Below the pieces are notes generated by a model, which worked only from the letters and a program-made list of their open reading frames with translations, was not told the DNA's origin and searched no databases. Both the position numbers and the translations under genes were made by a program. Below, one piece after another: positions 1-9,459 of a stretch of DNA of 64,000 bases; the first letter of the stretch is position 1; each line of letters starts with the position of its first letter. The DNA is from JALYUM01 sp036688685 (lineage in GTDB: Bacteria > Pseudomonadota > Gammaproteobacteria > Burkholderiales > Burkholderiaceae_D). The DNA lies in NCBI RefSeq assembly GCF_036688685.1, contig NZ_JAQQPS010000004.1, positions 124,001-188,000 on the forward strand. Direction: 5' to 3'.

Positions 1-23
1 CATCCATGCCGCGCGCGCGTGAT

Positions 24-1706
24 TTACCCTGCGATGAGCTTGCGGTTTGCCGCGCCAGGCAGCATGCGCAGCGTTTTGCCGACCACTGCCTTGTAGGTTT
101 TCGCCTTGATGGTGTCGACGTAGCGGTACTCGGCGCGCGTTTCCGTTGGGGTGACGGTCAGCACGACGAAGCCGCGCGAGATCGTCTCCGCATACTGGAG
201 CGGCCCGATCAGCTGTTCCATGCCGCCGGCGACAGTGGCCGGGGCGATGGTCGGGAAGTAGGTTTCGAAGCCGGGCGAGGTCACCGACGGCACGCCGATT
301 TCCACGCCGACCGCCACGCCGTTGATGTCCTGCAGGTCGCTGGCCCAGGCATTGTGGGTGTCGCCGGCCAGCACCACCAGGTTCTTGTTGAGCGTGCGGG
401 CCATGTCCAGCACGGTTTCACGCGCGGCCTGGTAGCCGTCCCAGGCGTCCAGGTTGTACGGGATCGGCGAGGCCGTCAATTGCTGCTGTTCGGTGGCGGT
501 CAGCGCCGTGCCGGCCTGCAGCTTGGCCGCGATGCCGAAGTAGGTGGGGTAGCCGACCGTGCCAAGCACCATCGGGGCCGGCAGGTTCATGCGCGCCATC
601 AGTACCTGCTGGCCGAGGATTTGCCAGGTGGCGCTCGACTTGCTCATCTGGCCCTGCAGCCAGGTGGTTTGCTCGGCGCCCATCAGCTGGCGCGTGGGCT
701 TGTACGCGTCGGCGACGAAAGCGGCGGTGTTGAAGCCGCCCGCGCTGACGTAACTGGCGTAGGCCAGTTGCTTCTCGCGCCCGATCACGCGCGTGTCGAG
801 CATGTGCAGCGAGAGCAGGTTGCCGAAGTCGAAAGAGCGGTAGATTTTATCCGGGCGGGTGGCGTCCGGCTGGCGGATCGGCATCCATTCGTGGTACGCC
901 TGGATCGCCATCATGCGGCGCGCGGCCCACAGGCCTTCGGTGACCGGATCGTGGTTTTCCGCGCCGCCGGTCCAGGTGTCGTTCGACAGTTCATGGTCGT
1001 CCCAGACGGTGATGAACGGCAGGCGCGCGTGCAGGGCTTGCAGGTCGGGGTCGGTGCGGTATTGCTGGTAGCGGCGGCGGTAGTCGGTCAGCGTGATGAT
1101 TTCGTTGGCCGGCAGCGAGACGCGGCCCAGGCTGGCGGCGTCCTGCGAGGCGTAGCCGCTGGCGGCGTATTCGTAGATGTAGTCGCCCAGGTGCAGTGCG
1201 GCGTCGATGTCGTCGAATTTGGCGGCGTCGTTATACACATTGAAAAAGCCGGTCGGGTAGTTGGTGCAGCTGAAGACGGCAAAGCGCGCACGCGAGACAG
1301 TGCCAGTCGGGAGCGTTTTGGTGCGGCCGGTAGGCGAGGTCACGCCGCGGCAGCTGAAACGGTAGTAATAGGCGCGGTTGGCGGCCAGGCCGGTGGCGTC
1401 GACCTTGACGGTGAAATCGGTGGCGGCGCCGATGCGCACGGTGCCGGACACCACGGTCTTGGTAAACGCGCTGTCGTCGGCCACCGTCCAGTCCACTTCC
1501 ACATCTTCGGTGCCGAGCGCGGAGATGCGTGTCCACAGGATCACGCGGTCGGACAGCGGGTCGCCGCTGGCCACGCCGTGCGCGTAGTTGATCTGGCGGT
1601 CGGCCGCGCCTTCGCCGCCACAGGCGGTCAGGGGCAGGGTGGATACGGCGACGGTGCCGATGGAAAAGTTGCGGATGAAGCTGCGGCGTGAAGACGACTG
1701 GGTCAT
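24..1706 (-). CDS. phoD: PhoD-family alkaline phosphatase/phosphodiesterase, Tat lipoprotein
   Basis: 560 aa. The N-terminus carries a twin-arginine motif (SRRSFI, residues 6-11), a hydrophobic stretch and a lipobox-like LTAC with Cys29, so it is probably a Tat-exported lipoprotein. PhoD metal-site motifs are in order: FSC near 146, LGDYIYEY at 173-180, WDDHE at 235-239 and GDTHN at 448-452. Members of this family are Ca/Fe-dependent phosphomono- and diesterases that release phosphate outside the cytoplasm. The ATG at 1706 is preceded by an AGGAC ribosome site. It lies 66 bp downstream of the DASS transporter on the same strand and may be co-transcribed with it. The family is secure; lipidation is inferred. 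Confidence 0.93.
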   Translation of the reverse strand: MTQSSSRRSFIRNFSIGTVAVSTLPLTACGGEGAADRQINYAHGVASGDPLSDRVILWTRISALGTEDVEVDWTVADDSAFTKTVVSGTVRIGAATDFTVKVDATGLAANRAYYYRFSCRGVTSPTGRTKTLPTGTVSRARFAVFSCTNYPTGFFNVYNDAAKFDDIDAALHLGDYIYEYAASGYASQDAASLGRVSLPANEIITLTDYRRRYQQYRTDPDLQALHARLPFITVWDDHELSNDTWTGGAENHDPVTEGLWAARRMMAIQAYHEWMPIRQPDATRPDKIYRSFDFGNLLSLHMLDTRVIGREKQLAYASYVSAGGFNTAAFVADAYKPTRQLMGAEQTTWLQGQMSKSSATWQILGQQVLMARMNLPAPMVLGTVGYPTYFGIAAKLQAGTALTATEQQQLTASPIPYNLDAWDGYQAARETVLDMARTLNKNLVVLAGDTHNAWASDLQDINGVAVGVEIGVPSVTSPGFETYFPTIAPATVAGGMEQLIGPLQYAETISRGFVVLTVTPTETRAEYRYVDTIKAKTYKAVVGKTLRMLPGAANRKLIAG

Positions 1707-1772
1707 GAACTGTCCTGGTTGGAGTGTAAAAGTCGGTCCATAATAGACAGTGAGCGTGACCCGTTGATGACA

Positions 1773-3281
1773 TCACCAGTAGCCGAGAACCTTCCACCAG
1801 GCACCGCCGACGACGGCAAATATCGCCAGTTCCAGCACGCACATCACGAAGCCGACGCGCCACCACAGTCCCATCGTCACGTAGCCGCTTCCGAAGATGA
1901 TCGGCGAGGTGCCGGTGGCGTAGTGGGTCAGCGTCATCATGATCGAGGAGCCGGCCGTCATCATCAACAGGAACGGCACCAGCCAGGCGGCCGGCAGCAG
2001 CTGCGCGCCGACCAGTAAAAACGCCAGCATCATCGCGCTGATGTGGGCCGTGGTGCTGGCGAACAGGTAGTGCGAGAACACGAACGCCAGCAACAGCACG
2101 CTGCCCACGGCGAACCAGCCCATGCCACTGGCGACGATGGCGTCGTTCATGGCCAGCGAGGCCCACCCGATAACGCCCAGTTTGTTGAGCTGCTCGGCCA
2201 GCATCACCAGCGCGCCGAACCAGATCAGCGTGTCCCAGGCGCTCTTTTCCGAGAGGACGTCGTCCCAGTCCAGCGTGCCGGTAATGATCAGTACGAACAG
2301 GCCGATAAACGCCACCACGGTCGGGTCGAGCGTGAACGCGGGACCAAAGGCCAGCGCCGGCAGGTTGGCCCACAGCACCAGCAGCAAGCCGAAGGTGCCC
2401 AGCATGACTTTTTCTTTCGGCGCCAGCGGCCCCATACGTGCCAGTTCGGCTTTCGCGTAGTCGACCGCGTCCGGGGTGGCTTTCAGTTCAGGCGGCGCCA
2501 GCAGGTAGATCACCAGCGGCATCACCAGCAGGCAGACCAGGCCGGGCAGCACCATGCACAGCGCCCAGGTGGTCCAGCTCAGGTGTAAGGTTTGCCCGCT
2601 GGCCCGGGCCACGAAGTCGACCACCAGCGGATTGGGCGCGGTAGCGGTCAGGAACATGGCCGAGGTAATCGGATTGGCGTGGTAGTTCACCAGCGCCAGG
2701 TAGGTGCCGACCTTGCCCTCACTGTGGTCGGCCGGATCGGAGTGAAAGGCGTTGGCGATCGACTTCATGATCGGATGGACGATGCCGCCGCCGCGCGCGG
2801 TATTACTGGGCGTAAAAGGTGCGAGCACCAGCTCACACACGGCCAGGCCGTAGCCGATGCCGATCGTCCGTTTGCCCAGCCAGGCGATGAACAGCAGACC
2901 GATACGGTTACCCAGCCCGGTCTTTTTGAGACCGCGCGCAATCAGGATGGCGACCACGATCAGCCAGATCAGCGGGCTGGAAAAACTGCCCAGCGCATCG
3001 GCGATGGCGCCTTTCGACGAGGTGGCCGTGACTTGCGTCAGCGCCACGATGACGATCGCCATCATGGCCATGACCCCGATCGGCATCACTTTCAGGATGA
3101 TGGCCACGATGGTGGTCAGGAAAATGGCGACCAGGGTCCATGCCTTGGGGGTGAGCCCGGCTGGACACGGTAGCAACAGCAGCACCAGTACGGCAGTGGT
3201 GATCAGCGCCGGGACGAGGCGAAACGGGACCGCGGCGTTGAAGTAGGCAAAGGCGGCGCGCAGTTTGGCGAAGATGGGCAT
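1773..3281 (-). CDS. DASS-family (SLC13-type) anion:sodium symporter or antiporter
   Basis: 502 aa polytopic membrane protein of the divalent anion:Na+ symporter family (CitT, TtdT and plastid dicarboxylate translocator relatives), which carry di- or tricarboxylates. The two hallmark substrate-loop motifs are visible: PSNT at 158-161 and TGTSP at 456-460. The frame is open further upstream, but that part is arginine-rich and lies over the preceding peptidase gene. The ATG at 3281 begins a normal charged N-terminus and lies 4 bp after the peptidase stop. Substrate cannot be read from the sequence; C4-dicarboxylate, 2-oxoglutarate or tartrate are all possible. Confidence 0.9.
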   Translation of the reverse strand: MPIFAKLRAAFAYFNAAVPFRLVPALITTAVLVLLLLPCPAGLTPKAWTLVAIFLTTIVAIILKVMPIGVMAMMAIVIVALTQVTATSSKGAIADALGSFSSPLIWLIVVAILIARGLKKTGLGNRIGLLFIAWLGKRTIGIGYGLAVCELVLAPFTPSNTARGGGIVHPIMKSIANAFHSDPADHSEGKVGTYLALVNYHANPITSAMFLTATAPNPLVVDFVARASGQTLHLSWTTWALCMVLPGLVCLLVMPLVIYLLAPPELKATPDAVDYAKAELARMGPLAPKEKVMLGTFGLLLVLWANLPALAFGPAFTLDPTVVAFIGLFVLIITGTLDWDDVLSEKSAWDTLIWFGALVMLAEQLNKLGVIGWASLAMNDAIVASGMGWFAVGSVLLLAFVFSHYLFASTTAHISAMMLAFLLVGAQLLPAAWLVPFLLMMTAGSSIMMTLTHYATGTSPIIFGSGYVTMGLWWRVGFVMCVLELAIFAVVGGAWWKVLGYW

Positions 3282-3285
3282 CGGG

Positions 3286-4704
3286 TCAGTGACTGAAATT
3301 GACGCTGACGCACTGCGTGGTGGCGGCCGCGCCAAGCACGAAGCTGCGCACCTCGGCGCGGGCGCACGATTTGTCCGACCACAGCAGGAAGTGGGCGCCG
3401 CCGGTTGCCGTGAACAGCTTGACCTTGCCTGCACGGCGCAACGCGGCGATGTGGCGCAGCGCCGCCTCGTACGGCGTCTTGGCGTCCTGGGTGCCATGGA
3501 TGACCAGCGTTGGTGGCAACTGCGCGGGCAGGCGGGCAAACCAGGCGTCGTGCGCGTACAGCGGAAACGGCGGGTCGACCAGGTAGCCAGGCAGGGGGCT
3601 GGCAAACAGCAGGCCGGCTTCCTCGCTGGCGACCTGCGGCGCCGTGCGGCCCGGCTGCAGGTTGTTTTCGCTGCCGCTGATCAGGATGACCAGCGGCAGC
3701 GACGGGGCCGATTGTGCAAACGTGCCGAACCCCGCCATTTCTTGCTGCACCGATGCGATCACGGCCTGCATGCGCGTTGCGCCGCCGGTGTCGAGTTCCT
3801 TGATCAGATATGGAATCTGCACGGCGGCGTCGGGCATGTCGAGCAAGGACCCGAAGAAGCGTTTGGGGTTCTTGCCCGGGACGGTATCGAACAGTTGCGG
3901 CTCGGTGGCGGCGCGCGCCAGCAGCTTGCGGTATAGCTGCTCGGTGGGCTCGCCCATGGCGCGGCTGCAGCGTGGGCTGGCGTCGCACCCGGCCAGGATG
4001 CGCCGTCCCACCGCGTCGACCAACAGCGAGCGCCGGCTCAGGTCGGCCGACGCGTCGTCCTGCAGCGGCACCAGCGAATCGAGGATGATGCCGTCGATGC
4101 CGGGCGTACCCAGCGCCACCGTGCGCAGCACCAGTTGGGTGCCGTACGAGACGCCGTAGACAAACGTCTTGCCCGCATGCGGCGCGCGCGCGAGCAAGGT
4201 TTGCAGGTCGTAGGCGGCATTGGTTTGCGAGAACTGGCGCGTGGTTGCCGGATTGGCGTTCAGGCTGGCGAAGCAGCTGCCCCATTCGGCGCCGGCCAGA
4301 CTGGTGCCACCCGGCGAGGCGACGGCTTCTTCGGGCGCGCACATGCGGGTCGAGGCACCGGTGCCGCGGTGGTCGGGAATGACCAGGTCGAAGCCAGGGA
4401 AGGTGTCGCGCAAGTTGGGCAGCAGGCCGTAGAACGCCGCGCCCGATTCGCCGGGACCGCCGGCCACCAGCCAGACGCTGCCACGCCGCGTGCCGAGCGC
4501 CGGTAACATCCGGACGAATAGTGCGACCTCTCCCCTGGCGCCCGCCGGGCCGGACGGATTGGCCGCCACGATCTCGATCGCACAGCGGCTGCCGGCGAGG
4601 GCGGGATCGGTAGCGGCGTCACTGCATGGTGTGAAATCGGCCGCGTGGGCACTCGAAAGGATGGAGAACAGGGTGAAGGCGAGGGCGCAGGTGCGCAGTG
4701 TCAT
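3286..4704 (-). CDS. secreted alpha/beta-hydrolase, S33/TAP-like aminopeptidase family
   Basis: 472 aa with a Sec signal peptide (hydrophobic core at about 5-18, cleavage after AHA-A near 21). The alpha/beta-hydrolase triad is readable: nucleophile Ser186 in GVSYG, Asp407 in the HGTQDAKTPYE region typical of the TAP-like C-terminal domain, and His438 in GGAHF. GGPGESG near 82-88 supplies the oxyanion-hole HGGP-type loop. Relatives include prolyl and tripeptidyl aminopeptidases, so a periplasmic or extracellular exopeptidase is likely. It heads a probable operon with the DASS transporter and PhoD. The exact substrate is unknown. Confidence 0.85.
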   Translation of the reverse strand: MTLRTCALAFTLFSILSSAHAADFTPCSDAATDPALAGSRCAIEIVAANPSGPAGARGEVALFVRMLPALGTRRGSVWLVAGGPGESGAAFYGLLPNLRDTFPGFDLVIPDHRGTGASTRMCAPEEAVASPGGTSLAGAEWGSCFASLNANPATTRQFSQTNAAYDLQTLLARAPHAGKTFVYGVSYGTQLVLRTVALGTPGIDGIILDSLVPLQDDASADLSRRSLLVDAVGRRILAGCDASPRCSRAMGEPTEQLYRKLLARAATEPQLFDTVPGKNPKRFFGSLLDMPDAAVQIPYLIKELDTGGATRMQAVIASVQQEMAGFGTFAQSAPSLPLVILISGSENNLQPGRTAPQVASEEAGLLFASPLPGYLVDPPFPLYAHDAWFARLPAQLPPTLVIHGTQDAKTPYEAALRHIAALRRAGKVKLFTATGGAHFLLWSDKSCARAEVRSFVLGAAATTQCVSVNFSH

Positions 4705-4803
4705 GGGGAAATCCTGGTCGGCGTGAAGCGTCCAGAGTAACTGCCCAGCAACTAATTGTCGATTAATAAAAACCAGCTGGCGCCGGTGTCGCGCGAACGA
4801 CGC

Positions 4804-5937
4804 TTAGTCCGGCATCTTGTGGCGCGGCAGCGCGATGGTGAACACGCAGCCCTGGTGCGGCAGGTTGCGCACGGTGAGCGCGCCGCCATTCACGGCCACG
4901 CTCTGGCGCGCGATGGTCAGGCCCAGTCCCATGCCGCTGCGGTCGATGCCGGACTGTGCGAACGGCTTGAACATTGCCTGCACCACGCCATCGGCCAGAC
5001 CGCCGCACTGGTCCTGCACATCGATGTGGATTTCGTCGCCGGCGGCGTAGGCGGTGAGCACGACTTCGGTGCCTGGGCGGGTGAATTTGAAGGCATTTTG
5101 CAGCAGGTTGGCCACGGCGGCGAGCAGCAGGTCGCGGTTGCCGGCCACGGCCAGGTCGGCATTTACCACGGGCAGGCGCAAGGTGCAGTTGTGCATTTTG
5201 GCCGAGAGCAGGGCGGCATGGTAGATTTCGGCGATGAACGCTGCCAGCGAAAAGCTGCCCAGCACGACATCGGTGTTGCCAAGCGCGCGCACGTCGTCGA
5301 GCGATGCCGCAATCAATTTTTCCAGGCCCGCCAGGCTGCGTTCCAAAATTGCCCCGGTGGCGCCGCCCAGGGGCAGATGGCCCGCCTTGACGGCCGCGAA
5401 CGCGAGCGACGCGGTACCCAGCAAATTGCGCAGCTCATGGGCGAAATAGCCCATTTGTTCGCGCGCTGCGGAGGCACTCGCGTCGGCCGCCAGCGCGTCC
5501 TTCTGGAAGCTGAACTCGGTCACGGCGTCGGAAATGGCATTGTCCAGGCAGCGGTTCAGCGTGCGGAATTCGTCTACTTCAAACGGGGCGTTGCGTTCGA
5601 CGGCAAGGTCGGTAATGGCCTGGCACAGGTCGCCATAGTCGTGCACGACCTGGTCGACACTCAGGCCCATGGCCAGCAAGTCTTTGCCATGCTGGGCCGC
5701 GGAAACGCTCAGTTCGGACAGGGCCGGGGCGCCGCCGGCCGGGCCGGAAATGCGGCGGCTGTCCATCGGCTGGTCGGTCTGCTCGATCTCGAGCGTGCGA
5801 ATCAGCTGGCTCAGGAACAGCGGTACGCCGTTGGTCAGCTGGATTTCAGTGGCCGAGCGACCGGCACGGGCAGCGACCTTGATGCGGCAGCGGCGTTCCA
5901 GTTCAGCGCGATTCTCGGTCAAAAAAGTGTGCATCAT
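4804..5937 (-). CDS. soluble sensor histidine kinase
   Basis: 377 aa, no membrane segment. The N-terminal 150 residues are helical and of unrecognised sensory type. The kinase core has the phosphoacceptor His167 (AHELRN), the N-box LLQNAFKFT with Asn281 and the G-box GMGLGL at 335-340, so it looks catalytically complete. No receiver domain and no response-regulator gene adjoin it, so it is probably an orphan kinase. The frame continues to a GTG at 5976, but tandem ATGs at 5937/5934 give the more natural N-terminus (MMHTFLTENR). The upstream ribosome site is weak. Confidence 0.85.
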   Translation of the reverse strand: MMHTFLTENRAELERRCRIKVAARAGRSATEIQLTNGVPLFLSQLIRTLEIEQTDQPMDSRRISGPAGGAPALSELSVSAAQHGKDLLAMGLSVDQVVHDYGDLCQAITDLAVERNAPFEVDEFRTLNRCLDNAISDAVTEFSFQKDALAADASASAAREQMGYFAHELRNLLGTASLAFAAVKAGHLPLGGATGAILERSLAGLEKLIAASLDDVRALGNTDVVLGSFSLAAFIAEIYHAALLSAKMHNCTLRLPVVNADLAVAGNRDLLLAAVANLLQNAFKFTRPGTEVVLTAYAAGDEIHIDVQDQCGGLADGVVQAMFKPFAQSGIDRSGMGLGLTIARQSVAVNGGALTVRNLPHQGCVFTIALPRHKMPD

Positions 5938-6068
5938 AAAAAATCCGGGTAGCCATGCCGCCTTGGCGGGAAACACGCAGATGTGCTAAGCAATCTTGAC
6001 GCCCCACCAGTCTACACCCTGCGATCCATCGTCTTGGGTTCGCTTCGGCAAAGCGTGGCCAGCCCGGT

Positions 6069-6848
6069 TCAGGCCGTGCTGTAGCCCGGCCAGGTGATTT
6101 CGAGTTCATAGCCGATCGAGCGCGCCAGGCCGTCCAGGTCGGGGAACAGTGTGGCGTGCGTGATGTTCATCCGGTACAGCGCCAGCATGGCTTCTTCGCG
6201 GATCGAGGGAGGCAGCACGATTTTTTTGAGCAGCGTGTTACCCGCTTCGTAGCAGCCGATGATGTCGTCGAGCGGCTTGTCGAGCACGCCCGGGACGACG
6301 AAGGTACCGGACTGGGCCACCAGGCGGCGGTCCATCTGCTCCGGCTCGCCCACCCACAGCAAGTCCTTGCTGTTGCTGGCGAAGTAACGCTCGAAGTTGC
6401 CCTTGATGCGCGGGTCGATCAGTTCGCGCCGCAGGGTCAGGTCGTTCGACGGCGCGGCGCGCCACAGCGTGGGTGTGTCCAGCGCGAAGACGGCCGAGCT
6501 GCGGGTGGTGCGGTACAGCGCGAAAAACGCGGCGACGAAGGGCGACTTGGTGAAGTCGAGCATGCGCGTGGGGGCGCCGTGGTGCTGCATCAGTGCCAGG
6601 CAGCGGATGTCATCGTCCAGTACGGCGGCGTCGAGCAGATAGTTATGCGCCTTGCGCCGGAAGATGCGCAAGGCGCGCTCTTCGCGCTGGCGCCAGGTCG
6701 ACATGTCCGGCACAAAACTTTGCAGGTAGCGTGACAGGGAGCTGCGCAGCTGCCAGTCGGCGTCGGGCAGGCCGCGGAACGCCCAGCCGTTGTATTCGGA
6801 GGTGAGCGAAACGAAGGCGTTCCAGTTGGCGATGTGGATGGTTTCCAT
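6069..6848 (-). CDS. FRG-domain protein
   Basis: 259 aa. The family's namesake tripeptide Phe-Arg-Gly is at 24-26 (GWAFRGLPDADW), followed by a second conserved segment around residues 80-110 (LALMQHHGAPTRMLDFT). QHxGxPTRxLD is the strongest FRG-domain signature. FRG proteins occur in all phyla, often in defence islands or as lone genes; no reaction is established for this family member. No signal peptide or membrane segment, so cytoplasmic. Its start is 39 bp from the stop of the GH1-RmlD gene on the same strand. No partner toxin, antitoxin or defence gene adjoins it. Confidence 0.85.
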   Translation of the reverse strand: METIHIANWNAFVSLTSEYNGWAFRGLPDADWQLRSSLSRYLQSFVPDMSTWRQREERALRIFRRKAHNYLLDAAVLDDDIRCLALMQHHGAPTRMLDFTKSPFVAAFFALYRTTRSSAVFALDTPTLWRAAPSNDLTLRRELIDPRIKGNFERYFASNSKDLLWVGEPEQMDRRLVAQSGTFVVPGVLDKPLDDIIGCYEAGNTLLKKIVLPPSIREEAMLALYRMNITHATLFPDLDGLARSIGYELEITWPGYSTA

Positions 6849-6886
6849 TGGGGGCAGATAGTTGACGGCCCCGCCAGTATCCCTCT

Positions 6887-9100
6887 TTATTGTTGCGCCG
6901 TCATGTCGGCACGCTGCATCAGGAACCGTGCCAGCGCATCGTCGAGTGTCGGCAGCAAGTTGGCGCGCCCGCTGTCGAGTGCGCTATTGGTCGGACGGGG
7001 CGCAATAAAATGGCAGTCGCCCGCGGTATTTTCTACCAGCCCGGCCGGATCGAGCCCGGCCCGCGTCGCCGCCAGGCGCGCCAGTTCGATCCACGATACG
7101 GCCGCGCCATTGGTGAGGTGCCAGACACCGCATTCGCCGTCGACGATCAGGTTCAGGCAGGTGTCGACCAGGTCGGGCACATACGTCGGCGTGATGATCA
7201 GGTCGCCGGGCGCGGCAAAGGCCTGGCCGGCGTCCAGCGCGCCGAGTGCATGGTGGACGAAGTTGTACTGATCCCACGGCCCGAAAAAACTGCTGGTACG
7301 GATCACCAGTGCATGCGACATGCGCCCCAGCACGGCCTGTTCGCCTTGCGCCTTGCTGCGCCCGTAGACGTTGATGGGCGAGACGTCGTCGGTCTCGACA
7401 TACGGGCTGTCGGCGCGGCCATTGAAGACCAGGTCGCTGGAAAAGGTGGTGAGGTGGATACCATGGCGGGCGCAGGCCATGGCCAGCACTGCGGGACCGA
7501 CACTGTTTTCGCGAAAGCACCGTTCGGCGTCCTGTTCGGCATCGTCGACGCGCACATACCCGCTGGCGTTGATCAGCGCCCACGGCTGCCAGGTGGCCAA
7601 CGCGCGCTCGACCGAATCGGGATCGGTGATGTCCATCTCGGCGCGGCTTACCAGGCGATACGCCAGGTTGCGCTGGGCGCAGATGCGGGCGAAGGCGCGC
7701 CCGAGCGTGCCGCTGGCGCCGGAAATGAGCAGCGGCGGGCGCGCGCCATCCGCGCTGGGATCGGTGATGATGGTCGTTGGCTGGTCGGCGGCGCCGGGCG
7801 CCGCGTGGTAGCGCGTGGGGCGGCGCCACCAGCCATGTCCCAGGGCGGCGGGGTGCGCTTGTGCTTGCCCGGTTGCGATCTGGCGCAGCAGGCCGGCCAC
7901 GGCCGTAGGGCGGGGGGTACCGCCGCGAATGTCGAAGGCGCCCGATTCGTAATGGCCGGCCTGGCGCGTGACCAGGCTGTCCCAGTCGAACGAGCCGAGC
8001 AGGGCCCAGGCCGTGACCGCGCGCACGTCGGCGCCCGCCGCGCGGGCAGCCTGGGCCGCGTCCCAGATTTCGGCCAGCCAGCGCAACTGGTCTTCGCGGC
8101 CGGCGTGGATATGCGCTTCGGTGACGGCAATCGGCAGTCGATAGCGCTCCCATACTTCCAGTAACAGCGGCGTCAGGCTGGTGGCCGGCGCCTCGGGCAC
8201 CCGCGCCGATTCGGTGTCGATGCACGCGACGCCGCCCAGCAGGCCCGGCGTCAGGAAGGGATACTGGTCGACCCGGTGATCGAGCCAGCGTTCGCTGGTG
8301 ACGTAATAATTCACGCCGACGATGTCGGGCGGGCACGGATGGTCGCGGAACCACAGCACCTCGTCGGCCTGCGCGCCATGCTCGAGCAGGTAGGTCCACA
8401 GGGCGTGGGTCGTGTCAACCTTGCCGCACAGCAGGTCCCAGGCCAGCCAGCGCCGTTCGTTGTAAAAGGCGGCCACGTGCGCCATCTCGGGTGTGCCCCA
8501 GGTTTTGCCCAGGTCGTCGGTTTGTACCAGCCTGGCTGCCGGGTTGTGCACCCGCACGGCCTGCATGGCCAGCACGGTGGCGCGGCACTGATTTAATACG
8601 GCAGCGACGAATGCGCGGTCGCTATGCTCGTGTGGGTACCAGAAACCATACAGGGCCGAAAAACGCGCCGTGGTCAGCGGTTCGTTGACCGGTGTGTAGT
8701 GTTCGATCCAGGGATAGCGTGCCGCCACCGCGCCGGCATACGCCGCCAGACCGGGCGCAAACGACGGCTCGACCAGGCTGGTGGTACGCGGTCCGCTGCC
8801 ATGGTGCACCAGGCCGGCGATGACGGTAATGCCGCGCACGCGGCACTGCGCCAGCTGGGCATCGGCGACCCGCCAGTCGGCCTGCGCCAGGCCGTCGGGC
8901 GCGACGCGCTCCCACAGCACCGGATAACGCATGGTGCTCACGCCCAGCGACTGCAGCTGGCCGATGTCGTCGGGGCGCGATTCGTGACCGCTTTGCGTTG
9001 CTTGATTGAAGTACCGATCGCCGACGCGATTGACGGTGCACTCGATGCCGCCCCAGAGCGCGAGGGAGCCGGCGGGCGTGCTCGACGAATTTTGGCTCAT
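6887..9100 (-). CDS. fusion of a GH1-like glycoside hydrolase and an RmlD-type SDR sugar reductase
   Basis: 737 aa from the ATG at 9100 (an ATG at 9151 is also in frame but without a ribosome site). Residues 1-410 form a clan-A, GH1-like barrel: acid/base Glu140 in the TPVNEP motif and putative nucleophile Glu328 in AVTEAH. Residues 455-737 are an extended short-chain dehydrogenase of the dTDP-4-dehydrorhamnose reductase type: dinucleotide motif GASGTLG at 461-467 and catalytic YGRSK at 579-583. Both active sites look intact. No signal peptide, so it should act in the cytoplasm, unlike most secreted glycosidases. A glycosyltransferase diverges from it. Likely role: making or editing a sugar nucleotide or short glycoside for surface polysaccharide; substrate unknown. 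Confidence 0.88.
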   Translation of the reverse strand: MSQNSSSTPAGSLALWGGIECTVNRVGDRYFNQATQSGHESRPDDIGQLQSLGVSTMRYPVLWERVAPDGLAQADWRVADAQLAQCRVRGITVIAGLVHHGSGPRTTSLVEPSFAPGLAAYAGAVAARYPWIEHYTPVNEPLTTARFSALYGFWYPHEHSDRAFVAAVLNQCRATVLAMQAVRVHNPAARLVQTDDLGKTWGTPEMAHVAAFYNERRWLAWDLLCGKVDTTHALWTYLLEHGAQADEVLWFRDHPCPPDIVGVNYYVTSERWLDHRVDQYPFLTPGLLGGVACIDTESARVPEAPATSLTPLLLEVWERYRLPIAVTEAHIHAGREDQLRWLAEIWDAAQAARAAGADVRAVTAWALLGSFDWDSLVTRQAGHYESGAFDIRGGTPRPTAVAGLLRQIATGQAQAHPAALGHGWWRRPTRYHAAPGAADQPTTIITDPSADGARPPLLISGASGTLGRAFARICAQRNLAYRLVSRAEMDITDPDSVERALATWQPWALINASGYVRVDDAEQDAERCFRENSVGPAVLAMACARHGIHLTTFSSDLVFNGRADSPYVETDDVSPINVYGRSKAQGEQAVLGRMSHALVIRTSSFFGPWDQYNFVHHALGALDAGQAFAAPGDLIITPTYVPDLVDTCLNLIVDGECGVWHLTNGAAVSWIELARLAATRAGLDPAGLVENTAGDCHFIAPRPTNSALDSGRANLLPTLDDALARFLMQRADMTAQQ

Positions 9101-9459
9101 GCGTGGTTTCTTTCGCAACAAGGAGATTAATGGTAACTGTTTGACCCGCATGTCGTGTCAGCGGGCCGCGCTTGATCAGGTAAGAGAACGCTTACGCGGG
9201 CAAGCAGATTTTGACTGAACATACGGCCTGAAAGTTCGCGAACGCCTATGACGCCCCACTCGCTTACGCAAATATCGCGGCGCCGGGAAGCGCCGAGTTG
9301 CAGCGCGGAATTGAAGACGAAAGGTTGCCGTCCTGTTACGATTGTTACAACTACTGCTGACGGAGAGTTGGTTGTGTCTACCTTTATCGAGGTGCACGGC
9401 CTGACGACGCGACAACATGTGACACTATAACCATGCCCCTCGGGCCGAAAGGATTACCC
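9101..9459. other. 359-bp gene-free divergent promoter region
   Basis: Intergenic space between the divergent GH1-RmlD fusion and the glycosyltransferase. Short ORFs on both strands here have no ribosome sites and no recognisable protein character. The stretch should hold promoters for both directions; I see no convincing -35/-10 pair. A GC hairpin lies at 9278-9295 (CGGCGC arms, 6-nt loop). Confidence 0.6.
9278..9295. repeat. GC-rich hairpin in divergent promoter region
   Basis: Perfect inverted repeat CGGCGC-CGGGAA-GCGCCG. It has no T tract, so it is not a standard terminator. It could be chance in GC-rich DNA. Confidence 0.3.

Noticed and set aside
6..1691. 561-codon open frame opposite phoD
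   Set aside because: Same kind of antisense shadow; phoD has all catalytic motifs on the other strand.
9176..9430. Short ORFs on both strands in the GH1-RmlD/glycosyltransferase gap
   Set aside because: No ribosome sites, no family, and they fall in the expected divergent promoter region.
9433..9459. Upstream ATG of the glycosyltransferase
   Set aside because: In frame but without a ribosome site, while the ATG at 9460 has AAAGGA at good spacing and starts the family-typical N-terminus.
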